DNA from: Mytilus galloprovincialis
Taxonomy: Eukaryota > Mollusca > Bivalvia > Mytilida > Mytilidae
Direction: 5' to 3'
Assembly (NCBI RefSeq): GCF_965363235.1
Contig: NC_134847.1
Span: 60,792,439 to 60,856,438, forward strand
DNA length: 64,000 nt
This document shows, one piece after another, positions 35,765-49,346 of the stretch. Each line of letters begins with the position of its first letter. Position 1 is the first letter of the stretch. The translations under genes were made by a program, and so were the position numbers. A model generated the notes under the pieces. The model was not told the DNA's origin and did not search any database. It saw only the letters and a program-made list of their open reading frames with translations.

Positions 35765-37040
35765 CGTCTGTCGTAAAAGAGAGACGAAAGATACCAGAGG
35801 GACAGTCAAACTCATAAATCGAAAATAAACTGACAACGCCTGGCTAAAAATGAAAGAAGACAAATAGACAAACATGACACAACATAGAAAACTAGAGAAT
35901 GAGCAACACGAATCCCACCACAAACTGAGGTTGATATCAGGTGCCCCGGAAGGGTAAGGTAAAGTTGAGACATATGTATATAATATACTTACATGTTTCG
36001 ATACTCGTACTTATCTTTTAATTCTAACATACTCTGATACACACACGTTTTTTCTTTTGTCGTTTTACATCTTGAGATCTACAGTGTCAGTAAGATAAAT
36101 TGAACCCCTCCTAAAAACTATTTCATTAGTTTTTTTTCTACCAAAATATGTTTGACACAGTTCATAAGTGAATGTTGTAGAAGCATTCTAATCCAAATGT
36201 TAACAAAAAATGTATTAGAAATACCGAACTCCAATGTTCAATGAATCAGTGAGAATTCAATAACACCAGTCACAACTAAAGGACAATATTCACAAATCGA
36301 ACAGCTTGAAAACAACTCATATTCCTGACTTTGTATATGCATTTTCCGAACATAATGGTTGGTTAAACCTGGTTTTATAGCTAGCTTTTATAACTTTAAT
36401 GACAGTTTAAGTTTATAGTTCCGTCGTATTGATACATATTTAGTATAACAATCCAAACAGACATCGTTGGTTGATTGACAGTATTAATGGAACCCATCAA
36501 CCAAAATTGTGTTAACATACATCATAGATTAACAACACATCTGTCATAAAAAAAAACAACACACAGAATTATCTCAAAGACGGCAACACATTTTGTTTTG
36601 AAGTTGATAGTACAGTTAATAAGATAAAATGAAATAAACACACTTTCCTGGTGAACTTGATAATGAGTTTAATATGTTTTCAAGAGTATGCACAATAAAA
36701 ATAACATTTTGACCAATACGCATAAGAGATACAACAGCAAAAAATAAAAGCTAGATACACAAATACTGAGCTGCGTAGAGGGTCCTACGACAAAAAGGAA
36801 CTTGCAATTGGTTTAATAGCTTCCATATGAGCAGCAATCCTATATTAAGAAAAGATGATAGATATACAAGCCCTGTGATATAGCATCAGCTATTAGATAT
36901 ATAGTCCGTATGCGCTGCTGGAATTTTGCTACTAAGAAATGGAAAGTTTACAATTAAGAGCTAAACTCATCTAATTTTTTGGCAAAGTTTTGTTTCAACC
37001 AACCCTCATTCTCCATTCCGAGATGTAAGTGAAGATATGA
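35765..37040 (-). mobile_element. Decayed retroelement pieces downstream of the Popeye gene
   Basis: 35765-35955 matches the 3' tail at 28870-29090. 36890-37040 read on the minus strand gives VNFPFLSSKIPAAHT, the pol block seen at 29.4 kb. Same orientation; the roughly 0.9 kb between them holds nothing I recognise. Confidence 0.55.
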
Positions 37041-37761
37041 GTTATACTTAATTGCATCTGTTATATCTCAAGATCGATATGATGAACACTCGCCAAATAT
37101 GAAATTATTTACGGAGAACACATAATCGCAAAAGTGAAAAGTGCAGCTAAAGGTACTACTAACTTCTTGTATGAATTCAGCCTCATATGAAATATGAAAC
37201 AAAACTGAAAGAAAAGGAGCACAGTTGAGAATACAGATTGTTTGTTGAAAAACACGTCCTGCAAACGTAACAAATATGTTTTCAAACAAGAAATCAAGCC
37301 TCCTGATATTGTTTGTTTCAGAGAAGTTTTGTATAAATCAGAGACATTTTGTACAAGATACGATTCATCCGTCCCTTCGACACGATGTATGTTAACAACT
37401 TAAACACTGTTTGATAGTAGGGTCTTTGCAATTGTAATATATTTTCGTTTTCTCCTGCCAACTTCTGAAAAGAACAAATAATTTGATCTTTTTCGTTTTT
37501 TGCTTTATTTCACACCGTCTGATAACAATATATATCGTCCAATATAAAGCTTAGCACATCAGTTGACATTTAAACAAGTGGATGTAATATTGCATTATAT
37601 TTTTCTTTGAAAAAAGCAGTACTTATTATCAATTGTATATATAATAAGTGTTGTTTTAGGCATTTTAGATCAATTTGTTATAGCGTTATCTTTATTTATG
37701 ATGTTAAGTTATTCAGCTTTTCAATGGTTTGTTTCAAGGCGATTCACATCATTTAGTTTCT

Positions 37762-37767
37762 TTTATT
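37762..37767 (-). promoter_or_regulatory. Candidate polyadenylation signal AATAAA
   Basis: Minus-strand AATAAA about 260 bp past the stop of the lectin-like gene at 38024. Confidence 0.4.
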
Positions 37768-38023
37768 GATTATCACATTTTAAGGCAATTTCCATTCTCT
37801 ATTTTGTATATGTCATACATGTACACATATCAAGTTTGAAAATATTAAATACTCTAGTGTAATCTTTGACATATAAAAATACATTATTAACCATCATGAA
37901 AGAATTTAAGAAATACACATGCACTACTTTAATAGAGCTATAACGTATATATTGTGACAGTGATATAAGCAGTTTTAAATTGTCCTTACTGATACGGTTT
38001 CTCCTCGCACGTTTATACAATGT

Positions 38024-41000
38024 TCAAAGGAAAGCAAATACTTTGACTTCTGCTACTGCCATCACCGCGTTTTTTCCAGTTCTTGATAGTTTGACAAATC
38101 GGCCATCTACAGGTTTCTTGCATTTGAATATAAGTTGTTCCTTGGTACTAGCAGGTCCATTATAATGTGTGCACAGTGTCATAGTATTAGTCGTTGATCC
38201 AACTGTGATATCCATATCACGAATGTAGTCCCCTTTTTATAAAACAAACATGAACTGATTTACATATGTATCTGTAAAAGCATACAAATCTATGTCGGTT
38301 TAGATTAGGAAATAGAAAACATAATAGTAAAAATACACGATTGCTTCATGGAGTAACTTCAAGTAATATTCTGTATTAAATGAAAATATTATCAACAAAA
38401 AATGACAACTTTAATAAAGTCCAATATTCAGGCATATGAATCTATGCAGTTTCAGACCCAACTAATGTGGTAAATAATGTAAAAGAAAAGATTGTCTTTA
38501 AATTTTCCTTTGATCTATAGTGTTGAGTTCAAACATTTACAGGCTCTACTTGGAAGATAACCTATTTTAATTAGAATTTTTTTTTAAAGTTTTGTTTAAT
38601 TAAACAGCCAGTTAACAATGTATGTAGTTATTCAAATAGAGACAACAGTAGTATACCGCTGTTAGAAATTTATAAATCGATTCAGAAAAAACCCCAAATC
38701 AGAGTTACAAACTAAAACTGAGGGAAACACATCAAATATAAGAGAAGCACGACTACACAACAGAATCATTAAAATGAAACACACACAGAAACTAACTTTA
38801 ATATAACCATGGCCATGTTCCTGACGTGGTACATGACATTTTAAGGTAAAAAAAAGGATGGGTTGAACCTTGTTTTGTGACTAGCCAAACCTCACGCTTT
38901 TATGACATTGTTCAATATAACATTAAAGTCAACATTACATGACAGGACTACAATACAAATAAGTGGGAGAACATTCAGGACAGAGAAACACACAAATAAT
39001 AGCTATCAAAAAGTTTATAATTTAATACGTCAGACTCGCGTTTCGTCTGCATAAGACTCATCAGTGACGCTTAGATAAAAAAAGTTCGAAAGCCAAAACA
39101 AGTACAAAGTAAATAAACTCATCATAGATACCAGGACTAAATTTTGTATATACGCCAGACGCCCGTTTCGTCTACAAAAGACTCATCAGTGACGCCCGAA
39201 TCCAAAAAAGTAAAAAAAAAAAAAAAAAAAGCCAAATAAAGTACAAAGTTGAAGAGCATTGAGATCCAAAATTCGTAAAAGTGTTGCCAAATAGAGCTAA
39301 GGCAATCTATGCCTGAAGTAGAAAAGCCTTATTATTTCAAAAATTCAAAATTTTGTAAACAGTTAATTTATAGATATAACAATATCAATGATAATTCATG
39401 TCAGCACAAAAAGTGCTGACTACTGGACTTGTGATACCCTCGGGGAAATAAATCTCCACCAGCAGTGGCATCGACCCAGTGGTTGTAAAAGCAGCGAGGA
39501 CCAAAAATTCCAAAAAGTTGCGCCAAATACGACTAAGGTTTTCTGCCTGTGATAAGAAAATCCTTAGTATTAAGAATAATTAATACTTTTGCAACCAGTA
39601 AATTTATACAAATGACTATATAATAGATATGCATGTTAACACCGAAGTGGTGACTAACTTCAGAATAAAAACGAAAGAAAACGAACTTAAATCAGCACTT
39701 TAAAAAACACAGCCTAACAACACATTATATGTTAGACAAAGAGATCGACGCTCAAAAGTGACGTTACATTTAAATTTCTAAAAATTTCAAAAACAAAGGA
39801 CAGAGTTTATGATTAGGTTTGAAGTTTCTTCGGGTAAGCTATCGTGTAAGTCTAACGAAAATGAATTGGTTTGTTGTATCACATATGTTCACCAAGTATT
39901 TCATGTTAATACATGCAATTAAGTTACATTTCAAGTGTTGTCATCTGAATTCACATAGATGGTATAACTTTGATGTGTCATATTTCTGCTAAATAGATAC
40001 TGACATTTGCAAATTTGAAAAAAAAGATAATATATATTTTCAAATTTATTGATTGTAACTTTTTAGTGGAACGCGTTGCTTTGTTACTAACACTTTTACC
40101 AGTATGTCATAAATGTCATGTTCTTACTTATTTTTTAACAAGTGAGACACAACTTCAAAATAAATGGTTAATCAGTAAATCGATGTTCAAAACGGTTTAC
40201 TTTTACCAAGTGTGACTTGGATGGAGAGTTGTCTCCCTGACAGTCATACCACATTTTCTTTTAAATGAATGTCACAAACAAAAACTTATAGAATCAAAAC
40301 AACAAAAGAAGTACCACTACAAAAGTAAAATAACAAAAAAAACTTACTCCGAGGAAAATTATAAATTGAAAGTCCCTAATTAAATGGCAAAATCAAAAGC
40401 TCAAACACATGAAACACATCAAAAGAATGAATAACAACTATCATATTGATATAAAAAAAGGAAAAGCGACCCGAGAGCGTTGACAGGGTAGTTGTATTCT
40501 ATATATTATGCATACATCATAGCATATTTCAAGGGATGTTTACTTAGTTGTCCATGTCTAGCATTTTTTGAATATTTTTAACGAGCATAGTCTCGAAATT
40601 CCTAAATCCAGGTTTGCATGTTTTCGTCTAGTGGAAATGTTTTTTTTTTTTTTATCTTTTCTGAGTGTAACATGAAACTTGCGACTCTCTGCATTCTCAT
40701 CAAAATGGACGTCAATTCATCACAAAAATAAACAAACTATATGCAGCTGTCGAGGTTTAATGTAATTTTTATACACAGCGCACAACAGTGGATAACCGTA
40801 TTTCTGCAAAAGGTTTAAAAAACAATCATGATATCTTTCACATTTTTTACAATAGAATATAACAGTTGTCAACATTTTTTGTTAACTTACCACAACAGTC
40901 TGTACGAGCATAGACGTCTATCCTTTTCACTGTATACACTGTTCCAAGGTCAAGAGTCCAGAATGGATTAGTTTGTGTCGACGTATGTGAGAATGTTGAA

Positions 41001-43502
41001 AGATCTCCATCCACAGCATTACTTGCAGGAAACGTCTTGGTGTAAAATTCTGAACTTTGCTCTGTGTGCTTGCCTTGTAAAACAACTTCAAAGATGTATT
41101 GGCCTACAAAAATTAAAAATAAGCTAATAGATATAGGAAGATGTGGTGTGAGTGCCAATGAAACAACTCTCCATCCAAATAACAATTTATAAAAGTAAAC
41201 CATTATAGGCCAATGTACGCCCTTCAACACGGAGCCTTGGCTCACACCGAACAAAAAGCTATAAAGGGCCCCAAAATTACTAGTGTTAAACCATTCAAAC
41301 GGGAAAACCAACGGTCTAATCTATATAAAAAAAATTATAAGACTTTAACTATAATTACCAAATACCACACTTGGACAACACTTCTTAAAGCTTTTCATAT
41401 GATGTAAGTATCAACATGATAGATCCCGATGTTTTTACATTGTTGTATATAAATCCAATTTTAAAGTGGACGGACGGATTTCGTAGATTTAAAAATCCCT
41501 CTCCAAAATAGTTTCTGAAATCAAATTGAATGTACAAGTGTGATATCCAAGATATATCACTTTTGAATGTAAACTAGCACTGTTTCTCTACAAACATTGT
41601 AATGCTGATTGAAATGGGACATCAAGAATAACCTTTGGTATGCTTATAGATAATGTTTGGATACAGAGGGAATGAAAAATTACAATAACGATTCAGATAG
41701 GACAATTGGATAAATAAAAGTCTGGTTTTGTTTTGATAATTTACAGTTTTCGCCAATTGCTTTTCATGTGAATGCTTTTTTAATTGTTATTTTTCTTGTA
41801 TGTAATATTAACACTTATAATAAAAGGAGATATGGTATGGTTCTCAATGCGACAACTCTCCGCCAGAGTTCAAATGAAGTGGGTTTAAGCAGTTAAATGC
41901 AACCGCACGGCCATCAACAAAAAATAAATAATTAGCAATTGACATTACATAAAAAACTAAGCTAAGATAGCCGGGGTGTCTTTATCCATCACAGATGCTG
42001 AAATAGCTCCTAAAAATCAGTCCAGAAATTATATAAAATGTGCAAATTTCGAGAGAAGTTTGTTATTCATGTGAAAGACTTTTCATTTTCCTAGTGAAAA
42101 TTATGTGTTTTACAAAAAACAAAGCAGATTATTTTTTGTTCGATTATTTTTCTCTCTCTCAACTAGTCGCATAAGGTGAGATATATAAGAAAAAGTAACT
42201 CTTAACAAAAATGTGTACTAGTTCAGTGAAAAAGGACGTTTTGAATTTATCTATTTCTTTCAGTAGCGAAAAAAGTAATCAGATGACCTTATTTCTATTT
42301 ATCTTATCTGATAGCATAACTTTTGAGCTATCTTTTCGTATTTTATCTTAAAATTATATGGTGTTTTTTTTTCTCACACAAAAATGGATTTCCCATGCAG
42401 AATTTATACAAATTATGACGGTTTTGCACAATCTGTAGCGTGAAAAAATCCCTATACTTTTAATATATTTTGAAAAATAAGATGATATGAACTACATGTT
42501 GACAAATAATTAAAAAAATGAATATTGATTTTATTTAGAATCCAATCTGCCTTAATCATGCAACATGATCACGTTTCTGTTCCGAGTTGGACGCTTCTTC
42601 TTTGGTGCTGTTTGTCATATCTCAATAAGAATCTTCTTCTTTGGAGAATAAGCTGTAGTAATCCTTATATTGTTACCGATATTATATCTTTTAAATTCGT
42701 TTTTAAATTTTTACAAGCAGGCCATTTTAGGATTTACAAGTTGTATAACTATTTTTGTTTATTGTTATAAATCGTGTGTTACCGTTTATATATCTTTCTT
42801 TTTTGTGTATGTCTTCGTATTGCTGTCTCGTTTACGTAAATTCAACATTTCATTTTAATCGAACATTAATAGTATTTAAGTTAGTAATATCCGCTTACCT
42901 GATGATGTGTGGGTGATGTTATTTTTCCATTCTTCTGTGCTCAATTGAAAATCAACGAACTCCTTATTCCAACGATCGGAAAGTGTATTGACTTGTTGTT
43001 TGTAATGGCTGGTCATATTGAGAAACATTGAATCGAATTTTCCCTCGATATCACGCACCAAATCTATTAATTTTTGGTCAAAATATTCAGCAGAAATAGA
43101 TAAGTTAGAAGAATACTCCTTCAATTCAGTTTGTAAGTGATCCTGTCTTGCTTTTAAACTATCCATCATATTAACAATTTGAATATCATACATGTGTTTT
43201 GATCTATTATGTTCGTCTGAATATTCCTTAAACATCATAGACTTGAGCACCCCTAAGTTTTTAATAATCATTTCCTCAATATTCTCATTGTACGTTGAAT
43301 TGATGCTTATTTCTATGAACTCTTTCAATTCTCTATTAACTTCGGAGACGTCAAGTTCTGCTAGTAATGGCGCCTTCATATTGTTCAGTAACGGCATCCG
43401 TATATCACATGATCGCCCTTTGCAAGACTTTGCATCATACACATGAATTGTATATGTGAGGCAAAATAGTAAAATTGCAAAACGCTCTCTAACGATCATC
43501 AT
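38024..43502 (-). CDS. Secreted stalk + F-type lectin-like domain protein, paralogue A (3 exons, 341 aa)
   Basis: Exons: 43502-42899, 41103-40891 and 38232-38024, joined in phase 1. Exon 1 gives a signal peptide (about residues 1-22) and a 175-residue Glu/Lys/Leu-rich stalk, probably coiled coil, with sequons NST, NRS, NLS, NMT and NIT. Exons 2-3 form an F5/8-like galactose-binding fold of the F-type (fucolectin) family: GKHTEQSS, FPASNAVDGDLSTFSHTS, FWTLDLGTVYTVKRIDVY, ARTDCC, then DMDITVG, FKC and GRFVKLS ending EVKVFAFL. In the family motif H-x26-R-x-D-x4-[R/K], His241, Arg268 and Asp270 are present at the exact spacing, but the last basic residue is not. A soluble, oligomeric glycan-binding or recognition protein is the likely role. 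Introns contain repeats R1, R2, R3 and R5. Confidence 0.85.
38637..40450. repeat. Repeat cluster in intron 2 of lectin-like paralogue A
   Basis: R3 copy at 38637-38960. Several decayed 355-bp-family pieces in reverse orientation at 39010-39570 (cgtcagactcgcgtttcgtct, then gccagacgcccgtttcgtct, then the gatacccteggg-like and tggcatcgacccagtgg blocks). R2 tail at 40205-40262 and R5 at 40310-40450. Confidence 0.7.
41137..41950 (-). repeat. Two R2 fragments in intron 1 of lectin-like paralogue A
   Basis: 41137-41335 has gatgtggtgtgagtgccaat, gcccttcaacacgga and aaccaacggtctaatc. 41822-41950 has gatatggtatggttctcaat and gcacggccatcaac. Confidence 0.7.
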
Positions 43503-43924
43503 TTGAATATATCGGTGAAAAACGCTGGAAAAAAGTTAATCTTACACTATAGTTGAATGAATGTTGTACAGGTCTGAAACATACGGTTTTAAAGCATGAT
43601 TGTTTATATGTAACTGCATATATTTAATACCAGACGCCCAGCAAATGAACCTGTTTACATAACATAGATCGTACAAACACACAAATGTCGATTGAGATCA
43701 CCCAGAAAACAATATAAGTGGTCTGTAAGAGAAAAACGTACTTCGAAAAACATGCAGAAACTTGGATGTATCAGATACGTGACCTCACAATCCCTTTCTG
43801 CATAAAATGTTTAAATTGTGATAAAACGGAACAAAAAGACATGTTCCAGAAACTTCTTAAAATTTGTTTTGAATCATAAATCATTTTGCATTCTTTAAAA
43901 GTTGTTGCATTTAGTGGTCCTGCT

Positions 43925-44040
43925 GTTTCTTTGTTTTCCTTCTAGTTGATGTGTTTTCCGCAGTTTTAGTTTGTAACCCGGTTTTGTTTTCTGTCTAGCG
44001 ATTTATAACTTTTGAACACCGATAAACTACAGTTGCCTCT
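43925..44040 (+). repeat. R3 fragment, opposite orientation
   Basis: ttttagtttgtaaccc and cgatttataac match the reverse complement of the 38.6 kb copy. Confidence 0.55.
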
Positions 44041-44861
44041 TGTGATATTCGAAAAACCAATTGGTGATTAATCGGATTTGAGCATACATCATTTAGGTTG
44101 GTATTGAAATGATTATGGAACACATTAGTGTTCATCTATGTGATTCAGCGGTCCGACAACTTACGTCTTCTTTTCACTTTCATAAAGATAACTGTAAAAT
44201 TTTACTTTTAAGAATTATTGGATCAAAAGCTTAGTTTTAAGCATTTATACAAAGATGGTCAAGAACCAGCTTGGAATAGGAATAAATAGTAAGTCTCCAC
44301 AAAACAAAATTAGATGAGAACCATTCCCAAGTCATCATATTTTTTTCATGTGTCTGATAGTTCTAACATTGTTTGTATGTAAAGTAACTATTTTTTTAAC
44401 AGTGAAACAGAGCAAAAACAACAACATTTTATCACGACAAATACCTAAAGCGGCAACATGTGTGTGATATCCTACCGTACAATGAAAAAAAAATGCAACA
44501 AAAAAGAGAATTTTAATGCGATAAAAAAATATATTATTAACATTAATCTCTGTCATAAGATTTTTGAAACGACTGTAATATTTTTATAGCATTTTTTTTT
44601 ATATATCTGTCACTACCACTTTATTTTTTTCTTACTGTTGATACAGACGTACTGGAAACAATGTCAATCATTATTTACTTCTTTGTAGATATACGTGATA
44701 CCTTAGCATTTTCCATAGCTTTTGTAAAAGAAAAGTAATATTTATATAGTTACGTACAAATTATATGCTCTAGTAAACCCAACAGCAAACAATGCATGTT
44801 ACACAAAACATAGCCATAAGATTTTGCTGAATCAATACGACAAGCTCAATATTGTTCCTGG

Positions 44862-46990
44862 TTTACACCACTGGGTCGATGCCACTGCTGGTGGACGTTT
44901 CGTCCCCGAGGGTATCACCAGCCCAGTAGTCAACACTTCGGTGCTGACATGAATATAAACAATGTGGTCATTTTCATAAATTTTCTGTTTACAAAACTTT
45001 GAATTTTTCGAAAAACTAAGGATTTTCTTATCCCAGGCATAGATTAACTTAGCCGTATTTGGCACAACTTTTTGGAATTTTGGATCCTCAATGCTCTTCA
45101 ACTTTGTACTTGTTTGGCTTTATAAATATTTTGATATGAGCGTCACTGATGAGTCTTATGTAGACGAAACGCGCGTCTGGCGTACTAAATTATAATCCTG
45201 GTACCTTTGATAACTATTTACACCACTGGGTCGATGCCACTGCTGGTGGACGTTTCGTCCCCGAGGGTATCACCAGCCCAGTAGTCAACACTTCGGTGCT
45301 GACATGAATATCAACAATGTGGTCATTTTCATAAATTTTCTGTTTACAAAACTTTGAATTTTTCGAAAAACTAAGGATTTTCTTATCCCAGGCATAGATT
45401 ACCTTAGCCGTATTTGGCACAACTTTTTGGAATTTTGGATCCTCAATGCTCTTCAACTTTGTACTTGTTTGGCTTTATAAATATTTTGATATGAGCGTCA
45501 CTGATGAGTCTTATGTAGATGAAACGCGCGTCTGGCGTACTAAATTATAATCCTGGTACCTTTGATAACTATTTACACCACTGGGTCGATGCCACTGCTG
45601 GTGGACGTTTCGTCCCCGAGGGTATCACCAGCCCAGTAGTCAACACTTCGGTGCTGACATGGATATCAACAATGTGGTCATTTTCATAAATTTTCTGTTT
45701 ACAAAACTTTGAATTTTTCGAAAAACTAAGGATTTTCTTATCCCAGGCATAGATTAACTTAGCCGTATTTGGCACAACTTTTTGGAATTTTGGATCCTCA
45801 ATGCTCTTCAACTTTGTACTTGTTTGGCTTTATAAATATTTTGATATGAGCGTCACTGATGAGTCTTATGTAGACGAAACGCGCGTCTGACGTACTAAAT
45901 TATAATCCTGGTACCTTTGATAACTATTTACACCACTGGGTCGATGCCACTGCTTGTGGACGTTTCGTCCCCGAGGGTATCACCAGCCCAGTAGTCAACA
46001 CTTCGGTGCTGACATGAATATCAACAATGTGGTCATTTTCATAAATTTTCTGTTTACAAAACTTTGAATTTTTCGAAAAACTAAGGATTTTCTTATCCCA
46101 GGCATAGATTACTTTAGCCGTATTTGGCACAACTTTTTGGAATTTTGGATCCTCAATGCTCTTCAACTTTGTACTTGTTTGGCTTTATAAATATTTTGAT
46201 ATGAGCGTCACTGATGAGTCTTATGTAGACGAAACGCGCGTCTGGCGTACTAAATTATAATCCTGGTACCTTTGATAACTATTTACACCACTGGGTCGAT
46301 GCCACTGCTGGTGGACGTTTCGTCCCCGAGGGTATCACCAGCCCAGTAGTCAACACTTCGGTGCTGACATGAATATCAACAATGTGGTCATTTTCATAAA
46401 TTTTCTGTTTACAAAACTTTGAATTTTTCGAAAAACTAAGGATTTTCTTATCCCAGGCATAGATTACTTTAGCCGTATTTGGCACAACTTTTTGGAATTT
46501 TGGATCCTCAATGCTCTTCAACTTTGTACTTGTTTGGCTTTATAAATATTTTGATATGAGCGTCACTGATGAGTCTTATGTAGACGAAACGTGCGTCTGG
46601 CGTACTAAATTATAATCCTGGTACCTTTGATAACTATTTACACCACTGGGTCGATGCCACTGCTGGTGGACGTTTCGTCCCCGAGGGTATCACCAGCCCA
46701 GTAGTCAACACTTCGGTGCTGACATGAATATCAACAATGTGGTCATTTTCATAAATTTTCTGTTTACAAAACTTTGAATTTTTCGAAAAACTTTGGATGT
46801 TCTTATCCCAGGCATAGATTACCTTAGCCGTATTTGGCACAACTTTTTGGAATTTTGGATCCTCAATGCTCTTCAACTTTGTACTTGTTTGGCTTTATAA
46901 ATATTTTGATATGAGCGTCACTGATGAGTCTTATGTAGACGAAACGCGCTTCTGGCGTACTAAATTATAATCCTGGTACCTTTGATAACT
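44862..46990. repeat. Tandem array, six copies of a 355-bp monomer
   Basis: Six head-to-tail copies with exactly 355-bp spacing (starts 44862, 45217, 45572, 45927, 46282, 46637) that differ at only a few positions. Each monomer contains tagacgaaacgcgcgtctgg and ends cctggtacctttgataact. On the minus strand each copy has the same 80-codon open frame (MKSIEDPKFQKVVPN start; the first copy reads on to 90). It lies between the two lectin-like genes. Monomer fragments are dispersed at 3.5, 5.3, 39.0-39.6, 55.7 and 61.2 kb. Confidence 0.95.
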
Positions 46991-47172
46991 AATTAGACAA
47001 ACCTTTAATATGAATTCAACAGAGATATAAACAAAGATCTATAATCAGCATTACAGTTTCTGACATTGACCAAAACCGAAGAAGAAAAAACTTTTCTGAA
47101 CCTGTTTCCGACTAAAAGCAAGTTTGTTATAATAAATCAAATAAATGTTAGTATTTTTATTTTAATCCTTTA

Positions 47173-49346
47173 TTAGTTGTGATAATACGCAAATACTTTT
47201 AATTCTGGCAACTGCATAACACCGTTACCAATTATGGACAGTTTCACGAACCGCCCAACCATCGTAGCTTCGCATTCTAAGACGAAATGTTCCCCTGTTT
47301 TTGCAGGACCTTTATAGTGGGTGCATAAAGACATGTTGTTAAGGGAAGGTCCGACAGTAACGTCCATGTCGTGAAGATACGAACCTAAAAATACATTCAT
47401 ATTAATACAAGTTATGAAATTGGAAGATTGAACTAGATGATAGTTAATAATATTTTTTCAAATAGTTTCCCTTTAAATTATATCTTCTCGTACTAAAAAA
47501 AGATGGTGTTTGTAAAAAAGAAGGACGAAAGATACCAGAGGGACAATGAAACTCATAGTTTGTCACTTACAGCAGCCTAACACACAATAACACAATAAAA
47601 ATTGTCAGTTGACCTCTCAAGGATTTTTTTCGTAAATTTTTGTTATCTTTTACAAAAATCTTCTATTACTGAGACACACTTGGCCACAATCATCATTCGG
47701 TAACTGCATTTAAAAATGTGGCCTTTGACCCAGCCGACCAACCAAGATGGCCGAAATAGCTAAAAATATTACATTAACGGTTAAATGCAGTTTTTTTTGG
47801 TCATATCTCCTCAAACCAAAGCATTTAGAGCAAATCTGACGGGGTAAAATTGTTTATTAGGTCAAGATCTATTTGCCCTGACAAATCAGGCAACCTGTTG
47901 TTGGGGTTCTACCCCTGAATTGTTAATTTTAATGAACTTTTGCAGTTTTTATTGGTTATTATCTTTTATATTATTATAGATGGATGACCAAAATGGTCCA
48001 TTGATCCCTTGATAGTCAATTTTTAACATATTCCCTAAATTTTGTAAATTTTTATAAATTTTTACAAAATATTTTCCATCTGAAACTACTGGACCAAGTT
48101 CATTATAGATTGAGATAATTGTATAAAGCAGTAAGAATGTTCAGTTAAGTAAGATCTAAAAACACATCACCATCACTAAGACACAATGTTTCGTGAATTA
48201 ATGTGTGTCCTTTGTTTAATATGCACACCGACCAAGGTGAGCAACATATGCTAATTAGAGCCTCTAGTGTTTTTTACCAGAAGAACTTACCACAACACTC
48301 CATACGGCTATACACTTCAATCCGTACAACTCTGAACAGTCTTCCTAGATCTACCCACCAAGACGGATTTCTCTCGCTATTTGTGTGAGAAAAAGTACCA
48401 GTATTTCCATCAAGGGCCGAACTAGCAGGATACTGTTTATCCTGATATAATGAACTTTGCTTTGCTACTTTTCCCTTTGCTGCTTCATATAAAGGCCCAA
48501 TGATTTCTGTAAAATGAATTGATAAGACAGATGATAAACAAAAATATGAATTGAATAAATATAAATGTTTAGTCGTTTTTTATGAATAATTTCGATGTTT
48601 CATTTAATAAGACACCAAGCAATATATGATTTGACAATTTCATGTTCCTGACTGCCAATATATTGGTCATATAATGTCCGATAATACAAACGTTAATGTC
48701 ACTTTTAATTTTACGAATAATAAATTAAAAAAAGGTTGCGATGTGTTTGATGTCAATGAATATACGAGGCAACATTAGTAATCATATGTTCAAACTTTTA
48801 TATCCATATACAAGACAAGAGAAAAATTCTAAAGAAATGGCACGAACCCCAAAGGAAGCGAAACAGGGCATGGAAATCCAACATCAGATGTCATAAATAA
48901 TTTCATATAAACAATTATCAAATTAACGAAACTATACACACATTTCAAATGCAATATATTAAAGAAAGTGGGGATATTTTAGAGTTTATATTTCTTATCA
49001 TAATTTCCTTGATGGATTACTGCAGCTCATAAGGACGCTATTAGAATTTGAAGTTATTTTGTCCAGCCAAACTAACTCCATCTTCTGATTATATAATTTT
49101 TATCTATACATTAACAAATAATTTTACCATGATAGTGATATAAATGATATATATATATATACACATACCCTTACTGCATTTATTTTCTATACTTTTTTGA
49201 AGTGTAGTCATCATTTTCTCAATTTTTTTATCCATCTTTCTTTCCAAATTGTTTAGATCATTTGTACCGGTCTTATAAAGATCCTCATCTGACTCTATAA
49301 TTTGATAAGCAGAAGACAAGCAAAAAAGAAGACAAAAAATATACAT
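47173..49346 (-). CDS. Secreted F-type lectin-like protein, paralogue B (3 exons, 201 aa)
   Basis: Exons: 49346-49169, 48506-48291 and 47384-47173, joined in phase 1 with the same intron positions as paralogue A. Exon 1 gives a signal peptide (about residues 1-14) and a short charged stalk ending QKSIENKCSKG. Exons 2-3 carry KQSSLY, YPASSALDGNTGTFSHTN, WWVDLGRLFRVVRIEVY, SRMECC, then LHDMDVTVG, CTHYKGPAKTGEHF and GRFVKLS. In the sugar-binding motif His100 and Arg127 are kept at x26 spacing, but the Asp is Glu129 and the final basic residue is absent. AATAAA overlaps the stop codon, and a second lies about 12 bp on. The stalk is some 140 residues shorter than in paralogue A. Same strand and same domain arrangement, so a local duplication is likely. 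Confidence 0.85.

Noticed and set aside
44862..46990. CRISPR-like array
   Set aside because: The 355-bp units are identical throughout, with no short repeat/unique spacer pattern, and the genome is eukaryotic.
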